This document shows, piece by piece, positions 1 through 10,299 of a stretch of DNA of 64,000 nt. Below the pieces are notes generated by a model. The model did no database searches. It was given only the letters and a program-made list of their open reading frames with translations, and was not told the DNA's origin. The stretch spans positions 186,001 through 250,000 of the forward strand of contig CAVXHG010000004.1 in the NCBI GenBank assembly GCA_963761525.1, read 5' to 3'. This stretch comes from BOG-931 sp963761525. GTDB lineage: Bacteria; Pseudomonadota; Alphaproteobacteria; Rhizobiales; Xanthobacteraceae. How positions within the stretch are numbered: position 1 is the stretch's first letter; each line of letters opens with the position of its first letter. The position numbers and the translations under genes are program-made.

Positions 1-2026
1 GCTTCGCTGCCGGCTTTTTAACTGGCTCCGGCATCTGGCATGTTGGCATGTTCGGCTTGGGTTATCTCAATCTATACACGCTGCCCGCCGCGATCGTCCT
101 GACCGTACCGCTAGTGTTTCTGTCGTACGGAGAAGTGCGTACTACCATCACGAAAATGCGCCGGGCTAAATCCAACGGCAAATTTGCGCGAACGGTCTCT
201 TTGAGCAGTTCAACGCGCTGCTGTTTGGCCTCCTGGCGACTTCCTTTTTTATGCTATTCATCGTCAAAGCCATTCACCCCAATGGCAGCAGCGATTATTA
301 CACGCACTATTTTTACTACTTCGTGTCCGTCATTCAGCACCACGGAATCTGGCCCAATGAAGTTTGGTACCACTATTATTACGACAAAGGCGCCGGCCTG
401 ACTTTTTGGGAATGCTGCTTACGGATCTCTGGCTCCGCAACTTGTCGCATTCTGTTTATGGCCGTCGCGGCACTGGTGATCTTCCTTGCCGCTCGCGATG
501 CTGCACCCGGCACGGCTTGGCCGCGGATTGCCGCGCTGCTTTTTCCGATAATCTACCTTTATACACCGGGCTGGGGCCAGTTCGAGAGGACGCACGAGTT
601 TACAGTCGCCCTGGTCATTGGCGCAATATGGGCCGCAGGCCGAACTTTTGATCGCTGCGGAAATCCGCCGAACAGGTTGTGGCCGCTCGTTGCATGCGCG
701 ACAATTACTTCAGCCGTTATTGTGGCGCCGACAATTGCGCTGGTTTTAGGTGCGATCTTCGGAATCCTGATAATATGGTATGTCTTGGCGCGCGACTTTG
801 GCCGCGCGTCATTCTCATTTGCCTTTGCTGCAACCGCCGGATTTTTTCTGCTCGCCAGCTTCGTTATTAATTACGTCACCACGGGACTTATTAACGACCA
901 GTTCGTGGTGTCCACGTGGCCCTTCATCAACATTGAAAAGCTCAATCAATGGGGAGCTTTGCCATGGGTGCTCGAAGAATACTGGATAGATCTTGCTATG
1001 GCCGCCCAGCGCTTGCCGTTATCGCAGGCGCCGAAACTGCTGGACCAGTCGTCGCGTCTCGACCTCATTTATCCGTTTATTGACGGCGCAATTATAGTCG
1101 CCCTCGTTGCCTGCGTTATTCGTCTGCGCATCGGTCGTTGGAGCGGACAGTTGAACGCGCCGCATCAGACCTTAATTCTGCTAGCGGCAGTGCCTATGTT
1201 TATTGCGTTGGCGCTGACAGAGGGCTTGATACAGTACAATTCCTTTTATCGTTATGCGACGTTTGTGGTCCCGCTCATGCTCGTAAGTGCTGTGAGCATG
1301 TCGGGACTGCCAATATCCGACGCCGATAAGCGATTTAAAAATATCGCGCATCACCGTCATGCGCCAGTGGTCGTATTTTTGCTTTGCCTCCTCACTCTGA
1401 TCATCGCGACACACCCTGGTCGTTTTTTTAGAACGACACTTCCGGATGCGGCGCGCTTCGCGGTCGGCGACTTGAGTATTGACGGAGCCTACACCTCGTA
1501 TCCATTGGACGAGACCGCGATTAATCCAGGCGCCAGGAGCGTCTATGCCATCGTCGGCCCGCGGACGCCGATATGGTCCTTTCAGAGCCACTATTGCATG
1601 CTGCCCGAATGCGTAATCGAAAATCATATGTCGTTTATCATGCCCGGATGGCCGACTGTCATGTTCGGCAGCCCCGAGGAGGCGCGGGCTGCTTTGCAGG
1701 CTGGTGGGCTCAACTACTTTTTGCTTACCCTCGATTTTCCCATCAGCGATTCGCTTGTTTGGAGCCCGCTCTTTTCACCGGACAATATCTCTAAATATCT
1801 CGGTATCCGCTGGACCGACGGCACCACCACACTGCTGACGTGGCGCGGTCCGGGTATAGCCCCGCTCGATGAAGCATGGCTGAAGATTTATCGGCAGACC
1901 GCTGAAGCCGCTCGTATTGTACAGGTCCGCATCACTCGAAAATTTCCGTATGAGGAAATGAAGCAGATATACGCCCGGCTGAACGCGACACCGCATCCTT
2001 GGAAACCATTTCCGCTGCCTTTTTGA
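1..2026 (+). CDS. Large multi-pass membrane protein of unknown function, 5'-truncated and frameshifted
   Basis: The frame containing position 3 is open from the window edge, so the true start lies to the left. At about 180-200 coding switches frame: the hydrophobic part before it (LNLYTLPAAIVLTVPLVF) continues in the frame that then stays open to the TGA at 2024-2026. The long part has at least eight hydrophobic stretches followed by a soluble C-terminal region of roughly 170 residues. The layout resembles GT-C type membrane glycosyltransferases, but I see no diagnostic motif, so no function is assigned. Codon use is visibly AT-richer than in genes right of 2.2 kb, which fits acquired DNA. 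The frame change may be a sequencing error or real decay. Confidence 0.6.
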
Positions 2027-2123
2027 TGTGTCGTTCAGTCCAGGAATTCCACGTGGTTTCAGAGGTTTTGTGAACCGCGCCGTAGTGTAAGTCTCGACTT
2101 GTCATTTATGGACTAAACTCCCA

Positions 2124-2198
2124 GTTCAATTAGCTCAGCGGAAGAGCACTTCCTTGACATGGAAGGGGTCACAGGTTCGATCCCTGTACCGCCCACCA
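2124..2198 (+). tRNA. tRNA-Val(GAC) copy with non-pairing 5' acceptor strand; probable attachment-site remnant
   Basis: The D stem (GCTC 2133-2136 with GAGC 2144-2147), anticodon stem (CTTCC 2149-2153 with GGAAG 2161-2165) around loop TTGACAT, and T stem (ACAGG 2171-2175 with CCTGT 2183-2187) around TTCGATC are all intact. The anticodon is GAC (valine). The 3' acceptor strand ACCGCCC (2188-2194) is followed by A and an encoded CCA. It needs GGGCGGT on the 5' side, but 2124-2130 reads GTTCAAT and pairs at only three of seven positions. A 3' portion of a tRNA with a foreign 5' end is the usual signature of the distal end of an element integrated into a tRNA gene. It is probably not a working tRNA unless the 5' end is misread. 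Confidence 0.7.
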
Positions 2199-2298
2199 GC
2201 CTATGCTCGCGTAGCGAGCGGAAGGCTACCGCGCCGAAGCCGAACGGCGAAGGCGGGCCAGCGGACGCGAGCTACGGCTCGGCAAGCCAGCAAATATC

Positions 2299-3051
2299 TC
2301 AGTAAGTCGCCCGGCCGCCGGAAATGTCGAACACCGCGCCGGTCGAGAACGAGCAATCCTCCGACGCCAGCCACGCGATCATCGCCGCCAGCTCCTCGAC
2401 CAGCACGAAGCGGTTCATCGGAATTCTCGACAGCATGTAGTCGATATGCTGCTGGTTCATCTGACCAAACATCTCGGTCTTGGCGGCGGCCGGCGTGATG
2501 CAATTCACCAGAATGCCGGTGGCTGCGAGTTCTTTGCCGAGCGACTTGGTCAATCCGATCAGCCCCGCTTTAGAGGCTGAATAATGCGAAGCGTTCGGAT
2601 TGCCCTCCTTGCCGGCAATCGAGGCGACGTTGACGATCCGGCCGTAGCCCGCCTTCATCATGTGCGGGACGATGGCATGGCACGTCAGGTACGGCGCGAC
2701 GAGATTGACCTCGATCACGCGCCGCCAGACTTCCGGCCTAAGCTCCCAAGTCGGCGCATTGCCTCCGGTAATGCCGGCGTTGTTCACCAGAATGTCGATC
2801 TTGCCGGCATCACGGATCAGAGCATCGGCCGCTTTCTTAACGTCCGCCTCGTCGGTTAGTTCGACGGTGGCGGCGTAGACCTTGCCGCTGTTGCCGAGCT
2901 CGGCCGTGGCCTTTGTGAGCGCCGCCAGGTCGACGTCCCAAAGCGCAACGGCAGCACCGGACGCCAGCATCTTCTGCGCGGCGGCAAAGCCGATGCCGCG
3001 CGCGCCGCCGGTGATGACCGCGATGCGGCCTTTCAGGTCGATGGTGTTCAT
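2299..3051 (-). CDS. SDR family NAD(P)-dependent oxidoreductase (FabG-like)
   Basis: This is a 250-residue classical short-chain dehydrogenase/reductase. The N-terminal cofactor motif TGGARGIG lies near residues 14-21, NNAG follows the fourth strand, and the catalytic Ser (VASIAG) and YSASK tetrad elements are present. The C-terminus ends FDISGGRATY, as in FabG-type enzymes. I chose the ATG at 3051, seven codons inside a longer GTG-start frame, because homologues begin close to the LKGRIAVITGG segment. It reduces or oxidises a hydroxyl/keto group on an unknown substrate in the cytoplasm. The same-strand BKACE gene lies about 110 bases upstream, so a role in the same catabolic route is possible but inferred only from position. 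Confidence 0.88.
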   Translation of the reverse strand: MNTIDLKGRIAVITGGARGIGFAAAQKMLASGAAVALWDVDLAALTKATAELGNSGKVYAATVELTDEADVKKAADALIRDAGKIDILVNNAGITGGNAPTWELRPEVWRRVIEVNLVAPYLTCHAIVPHMMKAGYGRIVNVASIAGKEGNPNASHYSASKAGLIGLTKSLGKELAATGILVNCITPAAAKTEMFGQMNQQHIDYMLSRIPMNRFVLVEELAAMIAWLASEDCSFSTGAVFDISGGRATY

Positions 3052-3073
3052 GCAGACTGCTTTGCTCCGCACA

Positions 3074-3156
3074 TCCCCGTGAAAGCGGAGATCCAGTATT
3101 TGATTACAAACCGAGAGCCCGCACTCTGGATTCCCGCTTGCGCGGGACTGAGCCGA
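3074..3156. repeat. Dispersed palindromic repeat, family A (REP-like)
   Basis: Contains CCCGC (3133-3137), TTGC, GCGGG (3142-3146), preceded by CTGGATT and followed by ACTGAGC. The same hairpin with the same flanks recurs in other gene gaps at about 38260-38323, 42745-42816 and 48376-48436. It sits between the SDR and BKACE genes and may act as a transcript-end or mRNA-stability element. Confidence 0.55.
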
Positions 3157-3161
3157 AAAAT

Positions 3162-4088
3162 TTAGAAATTCACGCGGTCGCCGCCTTTGAGGCCGAGCAT
3201 CTGGCGCGCTTCTGTCGGTGTCGCGATCTCATGGCCGAGATCTTCGACGATACGGCGGATCTTCGTCACTTGCTCGGCATTGCTCGTGGCGAGCTTGCCG
3301 GGGCCGATATAGAGCGAATCTTCAAGGCCGACGCGCACATTGCCGCCCATCATCGCCGCCGCGGTGCAGAAATTCATCTGATGCCGGCCGCCGGCCAGCA
3401 CCGACCACAGGTAATCCTTGCCGAACAACTTGTCCGCGGTGCGCTTCATGAAGAACAGGTTGTCGAGATCGGGACCGATGCCGCCGAGAATGCCGAAAAT
3501 GAGCTGGAGGAAAATCGGCGGCTTGAACATGCCGCGATCGACCAGATGCGCGAGATTGTAGAGATGCCCGGTGTCGTAACACTCGTGCTCGAACTTCACG
3601 CCGTGGCCCTTGCCGAGCGTGTCATAGACCTTCTCGATGTCGCGGAAGGTGTTCGGAAAAATATAGGCATCGGAATTGGTGAGGTAGCTTTCCTCCCAAT
3701 CGTACTTCCAGTTCTTGTAGCGTTTCGCCATCGGATAGAGCGCGAAATTCATCGAGCCCATATTCATCGAGCACATTTCCGGCGAAAGAGCGTTCGCCGC
3801 CGAGATGCGCTGATCGACCGTCATGGTCACTGCGCCGCCGGTGGTGATGTTCACCACCGCATCGGTCGCCTGCTTGATGCGCGGCAGGAACTGCATGAAC
3901 ACTGACGCCTCGGACGACGGCCGGCCATCCTTCGGATCGCGGGCGTGCAGATGCAGGATGGCGGCGCCAGCCTTGGCGGCATCGATCGCCTGCGTCGCAA
4001 TCTGATCGGGCGTGATCGGCAGCGCGTCCGACATGGTCGGGGTGTGGATCGAGCCCGTGATCGCGCAACTGATGATGATTTTCGCCAT
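3162..4088 (-). CDS. 3-keto-5-aminohexanoate cleavage family protein (BKACE, DUF849)
   Basis: The 308-residue length is typical of the beta-keto acid cleavage enzyme family, zinc TIM-barrel enzymes that condense a beta-keto acid with acetyl-CoA to give acetoacetate plus a CoA thioester. Visible family marks are the N-terminal IIISCAITGS, the metal-binding HLHARDP at residues 46-52, NITTGG near 81-86 and the late GGNVRVGLEDSLY segment. The substrate cannot be read from sequence, since the family covers 3-keto-5-aminohexanoate, dehydrocarnitine and other keto acids. The gene lies about 40 bases downstream of livM on the same strand, suggesting the transporter brings in its substrate or a precursor. 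Confidence 0.9.
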   Translation of the reverse strand: MAKIIISCAITGSIHTPTMSDALPITPDQIATQAIDAAKAGAAILHLHARDPKDGRPSSEASVFMQFLPRIKQATDAVVNITTGGAVTMTVDQRISAANALSPEMCSMNMGSMNFALYPMAKRYKNWKYDWEESYLTNSDAYIFPNTFRDIEKVYDTLGKGHGVKFEHECYDTGHLYNLAHLVDRGMFKPPIFLQLIFGILGGIGPDLDNLFFMKRTADKLFGKDYLWSVLAGGRHQMNFCTAAAMMGGNVRVGLEDSLYIGPGKLATSNAEQVTKIRRIVEDLGHEIATPTEARQMLGLKGGDRVNF

Positions 4089-4129
4089 GGTCCGTTTTCT
4101 CCCTTACGCCCGTGCTTTGATGGCCGCCT

Positions 4130-5134
4130 TCATTCCCGCGGAGGGCTAGGTTGGTCAAGAACAACCTTGCGTTCAAGCGGGAAAACCTGCCAGCCGAAGC
4201 GCTCGACAATGAGGCCCCAGATGCCCTTCGGCGCCCACAGCATGACCAGTATCGCTACCGCCCCGAGCATCAGCAGGTAAATGGTGCCAAGATCGGCGAG
4301 GGTCTGGCGCAGCAGGAAAAAAACGATGGTGCCGACGATCGGCCCCTCAATGCGGCCGATGCCGCCGATCACAGTGATGAAGATGACAAAGGCGGTCCAG
4401 TCGTTGACGCTGAAAGCGGCGTCCGGCGAGACCCGCAACTTTTGCAGGAAAATCAGCGCCCCGACCATGGCGGTGCCGAATGCGGTGACGACGTAAACCA
4501 GGAACTTGATGCGCCTGACGTCGATGCCGTTACAGGTCGCCGCCAGCTCACTGTCGCGGATCGCTTTCAGGGCCAGGCCATAGCGCGAGCGCAGCAGCAA
4601 AACGATCAGCGCAAGGATCGCGACGACGAGCGCTAGCGCGATCCAATAGATCAGAAAGTCGCGCATCTGCCGCGATGGCGCGAGACCGATGATCACGGAG
4701 GCAGGAAGGCTGGTGCCGGAGCCGCCGCCGAGCACCGTAACCTGTGAAGCCAAAAGACGAAATACCTCGGCGACGATCCAGGTGCCGATTGCGAAGTAAT
4801 GGCCGCGCAGCCGGAACACCAGTGCCGCCACCGGGATCGCGACGACGGCTGAGATAATTCCGGCAAGCGGAATGGCGAGCAGCGGCGAGATGCCGGCAAT
4901 GATGGCGCAGGCGAACAGCACATAGGCGCCAAGCCCGACATAGGCTTGCTGGCCGACAGAGACCAGACCGGCATAGCCGGCCAGAAGATTCCACAAGCTC
5001 GCCAGCGCGACGTAAGCATAGATTTCCGACAGCAGCGCGAGGTCATCGCGCCCGCCCCAAAACGGCGCAGCGGCAAGCGCCACCAGCGCGACGACGCATG
5101 CGGCCATCCAGATCACGGTTGGCGCGGCTGCCAA
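4130..5134 (-). CDS. livM: Branched-chain amino acid type ABC transporter permease LivM
   Basis: A 334-residue hydrophobic protein with about nine membrane segments and the LivM hallmark block ASLWNLLAGYAGLVSVGQQA near residues 45-64, plus GIDVRRIKFLVYVVTAFG and VIGGIGRIEGPIVGT in the second half. It forms the membrane channel with LivH. The start is uncertain: the open frame begins just after the livH stop, and the first candidate is a TTG at 5134, with an ATG at 5107 as the alternative. It is the last transporter gene of a leftward livG-livF-livH-livM run, with an 18-base gap to livH. No livK-type receptor lies beside it. Confidence 0.9.
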   Translation of the reverse strand: MAAAPTVIWMAACVVALVALAAAPFWGGRDDLALLSEIYAYVALASLWNLLAGYAGLVSVGQQAYVGLGAYVLFACAIIAGISPLLAIPLAGIISAVVAIPVAALVFRLRGHYFAIGTWIVAEVFRLLASQVTVLGGGSGTSLPASVIIGLAPSRQMRDFLIYWIALALVVAILALIVLLLRSRYGLALKAIRDSELAATCNGIDVRRIKFLVYVVTAFGTAMVGALIFLQKLRVSPDAAFSVNDWTAFVIFITVIGGIGRIEGPIVGTIVFFLLRQTLADLGTIYLLMLGAVAILVMLWAPKGIWGLIVERFGWQVFPLERKVVLDQPSPPRE

Positions 5135-5149
5135 AGACGACGCGCACGC

Positions 5150-6016
5150 TCATGTGCGGACCTTGGGAAACAGGCCCTCGGGCCGCACCGCGAGCACGAC
5201 AAGAAAAGCGATGTGGCCGGCAAGGATTTGCCAGCCGGGATCGAGATGGGCGCCGATCGCCTGGGCGACGCCGAGGATCAGACCGCCCGCGAGCGTGCCC
5301 CACAGGCTGCCGAGCCCGCCGATGATTACCGCTTCGAAGCCGAAGATCAGCCGCGCCGGACCCTGCGATGGATCGAAATTAGCGCGCACGGCCAGGAACA
5401 CGCCGGCAATGGCCACGACCGCAAGCGACAACGCCATCGCCAGCGCGAAGACGTGGCGGTTGTCGAGTCCCATGAGCTGCGCGACCGCGGGATTGTCGGC
5501 AGTGGCGCGAAAAGCACGGCCAAGCGCGGTGCGATAAAAGATGAACTGCAAGCCGGCGATCACCGCGACCGCGACAACGAACTGCAACAATGGCAGTACG
5601 CCGATATAGATGCCGCTGGAAAGCTGAATGGTTGCGACCTCAATCCCTCCGGCCTGCAATTTCTGGCTATCGGCGGTGAATATTTCCAATAGCCCGTTCT
5701 GGATGATCACCGACAGGCCGAAGGTCACAAGAAGCGGCGGCAGCAGATCGTCACCGAGCGTGCGGTTGAGAATGAGCCGCTGCAGGCCGTAGCCGATCAA
5801 CGCCATCAGCGGCACGACGATCAAAAGCGACGGCAGCGGCCCGATGCCCAGCGTCTCGGTGGTCACCAGTGCGATATAGGCCGCAAGCACGATCAGATCG
5901 CCGTGGGCGATATTGACCAGCCGCATGACGCCGAAGATCAGCGACAGGCCGGCGGCGAACATGGCGTAAAGGCCGCCGACCAGCACGCCCTGAATAATGA
6001 TGTTGATCCAGTCCAC
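5150..6016 (-). CDS. livH: Branched-chain amino acid type ABC transporter permease LivH
   Basis: The 288-residue integral membrane permease starts with MDWINIIIQGVLVGGLYAMF and carries the conserved GLSLIFGVMRLVNIAHGDL block near residues 23-41, diagnostic for LivH. Other family features are NPAVAQLMGLD and FGFEAVIIGGLGSLWGT. The start is a GTG at 6016, three bases after the livF stop (TGA GGC GTG), a spacing that indicates translational coupling. With LivM it forms the inner-membrane pore of an importer for a small carboxylate or amino acid. Substrate is unassigned because no binding protein is encoded nearby. Confidence 0.92.
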   Translation of the reverse strand: MDWINIIIQGVLVGGLYAMFAAGLSLIFGVMRLVNIAHGDLIVLAAYIALVTTETLGIGPLPSLLIVVPLMALIGYGLQRLILNRTLGDDLLPPLLVTFGLSVIIQNGLLEIFTADSQKLQAGGIEVATIQLSSGIYIGVLPLLQFVVAVAVIAGLQFIFYRTALGRAFRATADNPAVAQLMGLDNRHVFALAMALSLAVVAIAGVFLAVRANFDPSQGPARLIFGFEAVIIGGLGSLWGTLAGGLILGVAQAIGAHLDPGWQILAGHIAFLVVLAVRPEGLFPKVRT

Positions 6017-6019
6017 GCC

Positions 6020-6731
6020 TCAGACCCCGAAATAAGCTGCCGCGATTTGCTCGCGGGTCAGTTCTTTCGCTGCGCCGGAGAGCGCGACGCGGCCCTTCCT
6101 GCAAGCAATAGACCCGGTGCGCCGCTTTCAGCGCCTGCACGATGTCCTGCTCGACCAGCACGACAGAGACGCCTTCGCCCAGAATGGCCGGCAGCCGCGC
6201 ATAGATATCGCGCACCACGATCGGCGCGAGCCCGAGGCTGATCTCGTCGCACAGCAACAGTTTTGGATTCGACATCAGCGCGCGGCCGATCGCGACCATC
6301 TGCTGTTGGCCGCCTGACAGCGCCGTGCTCGGAAACAGGCGCCGCTCGCGGAGCGCAGGGAACAGCTCATAGATGCGCGCCAGCGTCCATGGTCCTGGCC
6401 GCTTGAGCTGGCCGCCGATCAAAAGATTTTCCTCGACGCTTAGCGATGGAAACAATCCCCTGCCTTCCGGCACCAGCGCGATACCGCGCGCCGCCACCGC
6501 ATAGGCGGGAACACCGCCGATCGCCGCACCATCGAACACAATGGCGTCGGGCCGCGAGCGAAGCAGCCCGGCAATGCTTTTGAGAAGCGCGCTTTTGCCC
6601 GCGCCATTGGCGCCGATCACGGCGACAGCCTCGCCCGCCGCGACCTCCATCGACACGCCGAACAGCGCCTGGATGTCACCGTAGAACGCATCGAGATCTT
6701 GCGATGGCGAGCAAAGCCCGCGATTTTTCAG
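6020..6731 (-). CDS. livF: ABC transporter ATP-binding protein LivF (frameshifted near the C-terminus)
   Basis: The nucleotide-binding subunit shows Walker A GANGAGKS, signature LSGGQQQ and Walker B LLLCDEIS, with the LivF-type GRGLFPSLSVEENL. Coding similarity runs upstream of the first ATG/GTG: the in-frame stretch DLDAFYGDIQALFGVSM is typical LivF N-terminus, so the frame probably begins at the livG stop (CTGA overlap, 6731) or the start codon is misread. Near 6085, in a GGG run, one extra base changes frame; removing it gives the normal tail RVALSGAAKELTREQIAAAY and a TGA at 6020. The corrected length of about 236 residues fits the family. A single sequencing insertion is the likeliest reading. 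Confidence 0.85.
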
Positions 6732-7465
6732 GCCTCTGCATCGGCCTCGATCCCCATATAGATTTCCGCAACCTGCGGACTGCGGATTACGGTTTGCGGG
6801 TCACCGCCGGCGATGAAAGTGCCATTGTGCAGCACCAGCAATCGATCGATACTGGCAAGTAGCGCGTGCACCACATGCTCGATCCAGATGATCGAGACGC
6901 CGCGCTGCCGCAGCCCGCGAATAAGCGCGACCAGGGCGTGACATTCATGCTCGGTGAGTCCGCCCGCGACTTCATCGAGCAACAGCACTTTGGGATTGGT
7001 CGCCAGCGCCCGCGCCAGTTCCAGCCGCTTGCGGTCAAGCAGGCCGAGACTTGCCGACGGCCGGTTGGCTTTGTCCGCAAGGCCGCATTGATCCAGGATT
7101 TCCATGCAGCGCGCGTAAGCGTCGTGCTCGGCGCTGCCGGCGCCGAACGCCGCCGCGACGACGAGATTTTCAAACACGCTCATGCCGCCGAACGGCAGCG
7201 GAATCTGGAATGAGCGGCCGATGCCGAGCCGGCAGCGCTGCGCCGGTGGCATGTGGGTAATGTCGTTGCCGGCGTAGAGCACGCGCCCGGAATCCGGCGC
7301 CAGAATGCCGTTGATGATGCCGAACAACGAGGTCTTGCCGGCGCCGTTAGGACCGATGATGCCGAGCGACTCGCCTTCCGACAGCGCCAGATCGATATGG
7401 TCTGCGATAACGATCGCGCCGAAACGCTTCGAAATCTTGTCCAAAGCCAGAATCGGCGCGCTCAT
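6728..7465 (-). CDS. livG: ABC transporter ATP-binding protein LivG
   Basis: A 245-residue ATPase subunit with Walker A GPNGAGKT at residues 38-45, Walker B LLLDEVAGG at 161-169 and the switch histidine in WIEHVV. The signature motif is SASLGLLDRKR near 137-147, so the usual LSGGQ is relaxed, which is common among LivG proteins. The LivG-specific GIGRSFQIPLPF precedes it. It is the first gene of the transporter run and energises import through LivHM with LivF. It sits 12 bases from the gntK stop on the same strand, so read-through from the sugar operon is possible. Confidence 0.92.
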   Translation of the reverse strand: MSAPILALDKISKRFGAIVIADHIDLALSEGESLGIIGPNGAGKTSLFGIINGILAPDSGRVLYAGNDITHMPPAQRCRLGIGRSFQIPLPFGGMSVFENLVVAAAFGAGSAEHDAYARCMEILDQCGLADKANRPSASLGLLDRKRLELARALATNPKVLLLDEVAGGLTEHECHALVALIRGLRQRGVSIIWIEHVVHALLASIDRLLVLHNGTFIAGGDPQTVIRSPQVAEIYMGIEADAEA

Positions 7466-7476
7466 CCCTAACCACT

Positions 7477-8040
7477 TCAGCGCGCCGGGGCAGCCTTCTG
7501 GTCGGCGGCTTTTGTGGCGCCACTGTCGAGCTTCTTCACGATGTCGTCAACGATCTGGCGAGGATGCGGGGCGACCGACACCACAATCGGATGCTCATCC
7601 GGTGTCGGCACCTCGAGTGCAGCAAACTGGCTGTCGAGCAGCGACGCCGGCATGAAATGATCGTCCCGGGCCGCGATGCGCCGGCCGATCAGGTCGCGGT
7701 CGCCTTTGAGAAACACCAGCCTCACGTTTTGCCGCTTACCGATCAGAATGTCGCGATACGCACGCTTGAGCGCCGAGCACGCAATGACGCCGTGACCTCC
7801 GGCCTTCACCGTATCGTCGATCCACGCTGCGATCGCGCGCAGCCACGGCCAGCGATCCTCATCGGTCAGCGGCTCGCCGTGATGCATCTTCTCGACATTG
7901 GCTTCCGGATGAAACCAGTCGCCGTCCTCGTAAACCCAGTGCAGGTGATTGGCGAGCATCGCCGCAATAGTGCTTTTGCCGCTGCCGGAAACGCCCATCA
8001 CCACCAGAACACACGGCGGCTGGTCTTGCGCATCAGCCAT
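7477..8040 (-). CDS. gntK: Gluconokinase
   Basis: This small kinase of about 187 residues phosphorylates D-gluconate to 6-phosphogluconate with ATP. It has the P-loop GVSGSGKST near residues 17-25, EDGDWFHPEANVEKM, GEPLTDEDRWPWL and CSALKRAYRD, the standard GntK signature. I chose the ATG at 8040, 42 codons inside a longer frame, because it overlaps the pgl stop by eight bases (ATGGCTGA), indicating coupling, and matches family length. As the last gene of the tal-pgi, gnd, zwf, pgl, gntK run, it supplies the operon's shared intermediate from free gluconate. The C-terminal tail is Lys/Ala-rich and unconserved. Confidence 0.93.
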   Translation of the reverse strand: MADAQDQPPCVLVVMGVSGSGKSTIAAMLANHLHWVYEDGDWFHPEANVEKMHHGEPLTDEDRWPWLRAIAAWIDDTVKAGGHGVIACSALKRAYRDILIGKRQNVRLVFLKGDRDLIGRRIAARDDHFMPASLLDSQFAALEVPTPDEHPIVVSVAPHPRQIVDDIVKKLDSGATKAADQKAAPAR

Positions 8041-8773
8041 GACCAGCCTCCGGCGCCGCAGCGCGATCGAGCAGCCAAACCAGCGCGCCGTCGGAATGAG
8101 CCCGCGCCGCCGGCAAATCCTCGCCGGAAAAGACCCGGCGCAAAATATCGCGCTTGCCGGCGCCATCGACGATGAACAACATCTCGCGCGTCGAGGCCAA
8201 TGCCGGAAATGTCAGGGTGACGCGCGGCACCAAGGGCTCCATCCCGGCCTTCGCGACACCGGCCACCCAGCGCTCTTTCTCTTCGAGCAGAGGCGACCCT
8301 GGAAACAGCGATGCGGTGTGGCCGTCCGGCCCGACACCCATCAGCACCAGATCGAACAGCGGGCGTGCCGGATCGAGACGCTCGGCACCGTAAAATTCCG
8401 AAAGCGTATCCTGATACAGATTCGCCGCGCCTTCCGGATAAATAGCATCGGTCGGGATCGCATGAACATTGCCACGCGGCGCAGGTACTTTGTCGAGAAA
8501 TAGCCGGCGCGCCATGCCCATATTGCTGAGCGGATCGTTCTCCGGCACGAAGCGGTCGTCGCCCATAAACCAGTGCACGCGATCCCACGGCACTTTGCTG
8601 CGCCACGGCTCGTCCGCCAGCAGACGATAGAGACCTTCGGGGCTCGAGCCACCCGTGAGGCAAACCGCGGCACGGTCCTTCGCATCGTTGAGCCGCTTGA
8701 TCAGCCGTTGCGCAGCCGTTTCGGCAATCGCCTTCCCGTCTCCAACAACAATGATCTCCCGATTTGTGCTCAT
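8033..8773 (-). CDS. pgl: 6-phosphogluconolactonase
   Basis: The protein hydrolyses 6-phosphogluconolactone to 6-phosphogluconate. It is about 246 residues in the DevB/SOL family of the glucosamine-6-phosphate isomerase fold. Visible marks are LTGGSSPEGLYRLLA near residues 37-51, HWFMGDDRFVP, SNMGMARRLF and the active-site region LMGVGPDGHTASLFPG. The start is the ATG at 8773 (MSTNREIIVVGD), ten bases past the zwf stop; an in-frame extension to 8944 overlaps zwf and lacks family similarity. The gene order zwf-pgl-gntK gives consecutive oxidative pentose phosphate steps. Confidence 0.94.
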   Translation of the reverse strand: MSTNREIIVVGDGKAIAETAAQRLIKRLNDAKDRAAVCLTGGSSPEGLYRLLADEPWRSKVPWDRVHWFMGDDRFVPENDPLSNMGMARRLFLDKVPAPRGNVHAIPTDAIYPEGAANLYQDTLSEFYGAERLDPARPLFDLVLMGVGPDGHTASLFPGSPLLEEKERWVAGVAKAGMEPLVPRVTLTFPALASTREMLFIVDGAGKRDILRRVFSGEDLPAARAHSDGALVWLLDRAAAPEAGHG

Positions 8774-8783
8774 AGCCCCGCTC

Positions 8784-10295
<1,512 letters not shown>

Positions 10296-10299
<4 letters not shown>

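Noticed and set aside
3138..3905. 255-codon open frame antisense to the BKACE gene
   Set aside because: Overlaps a complete BKACE gene; no recognisable domain.
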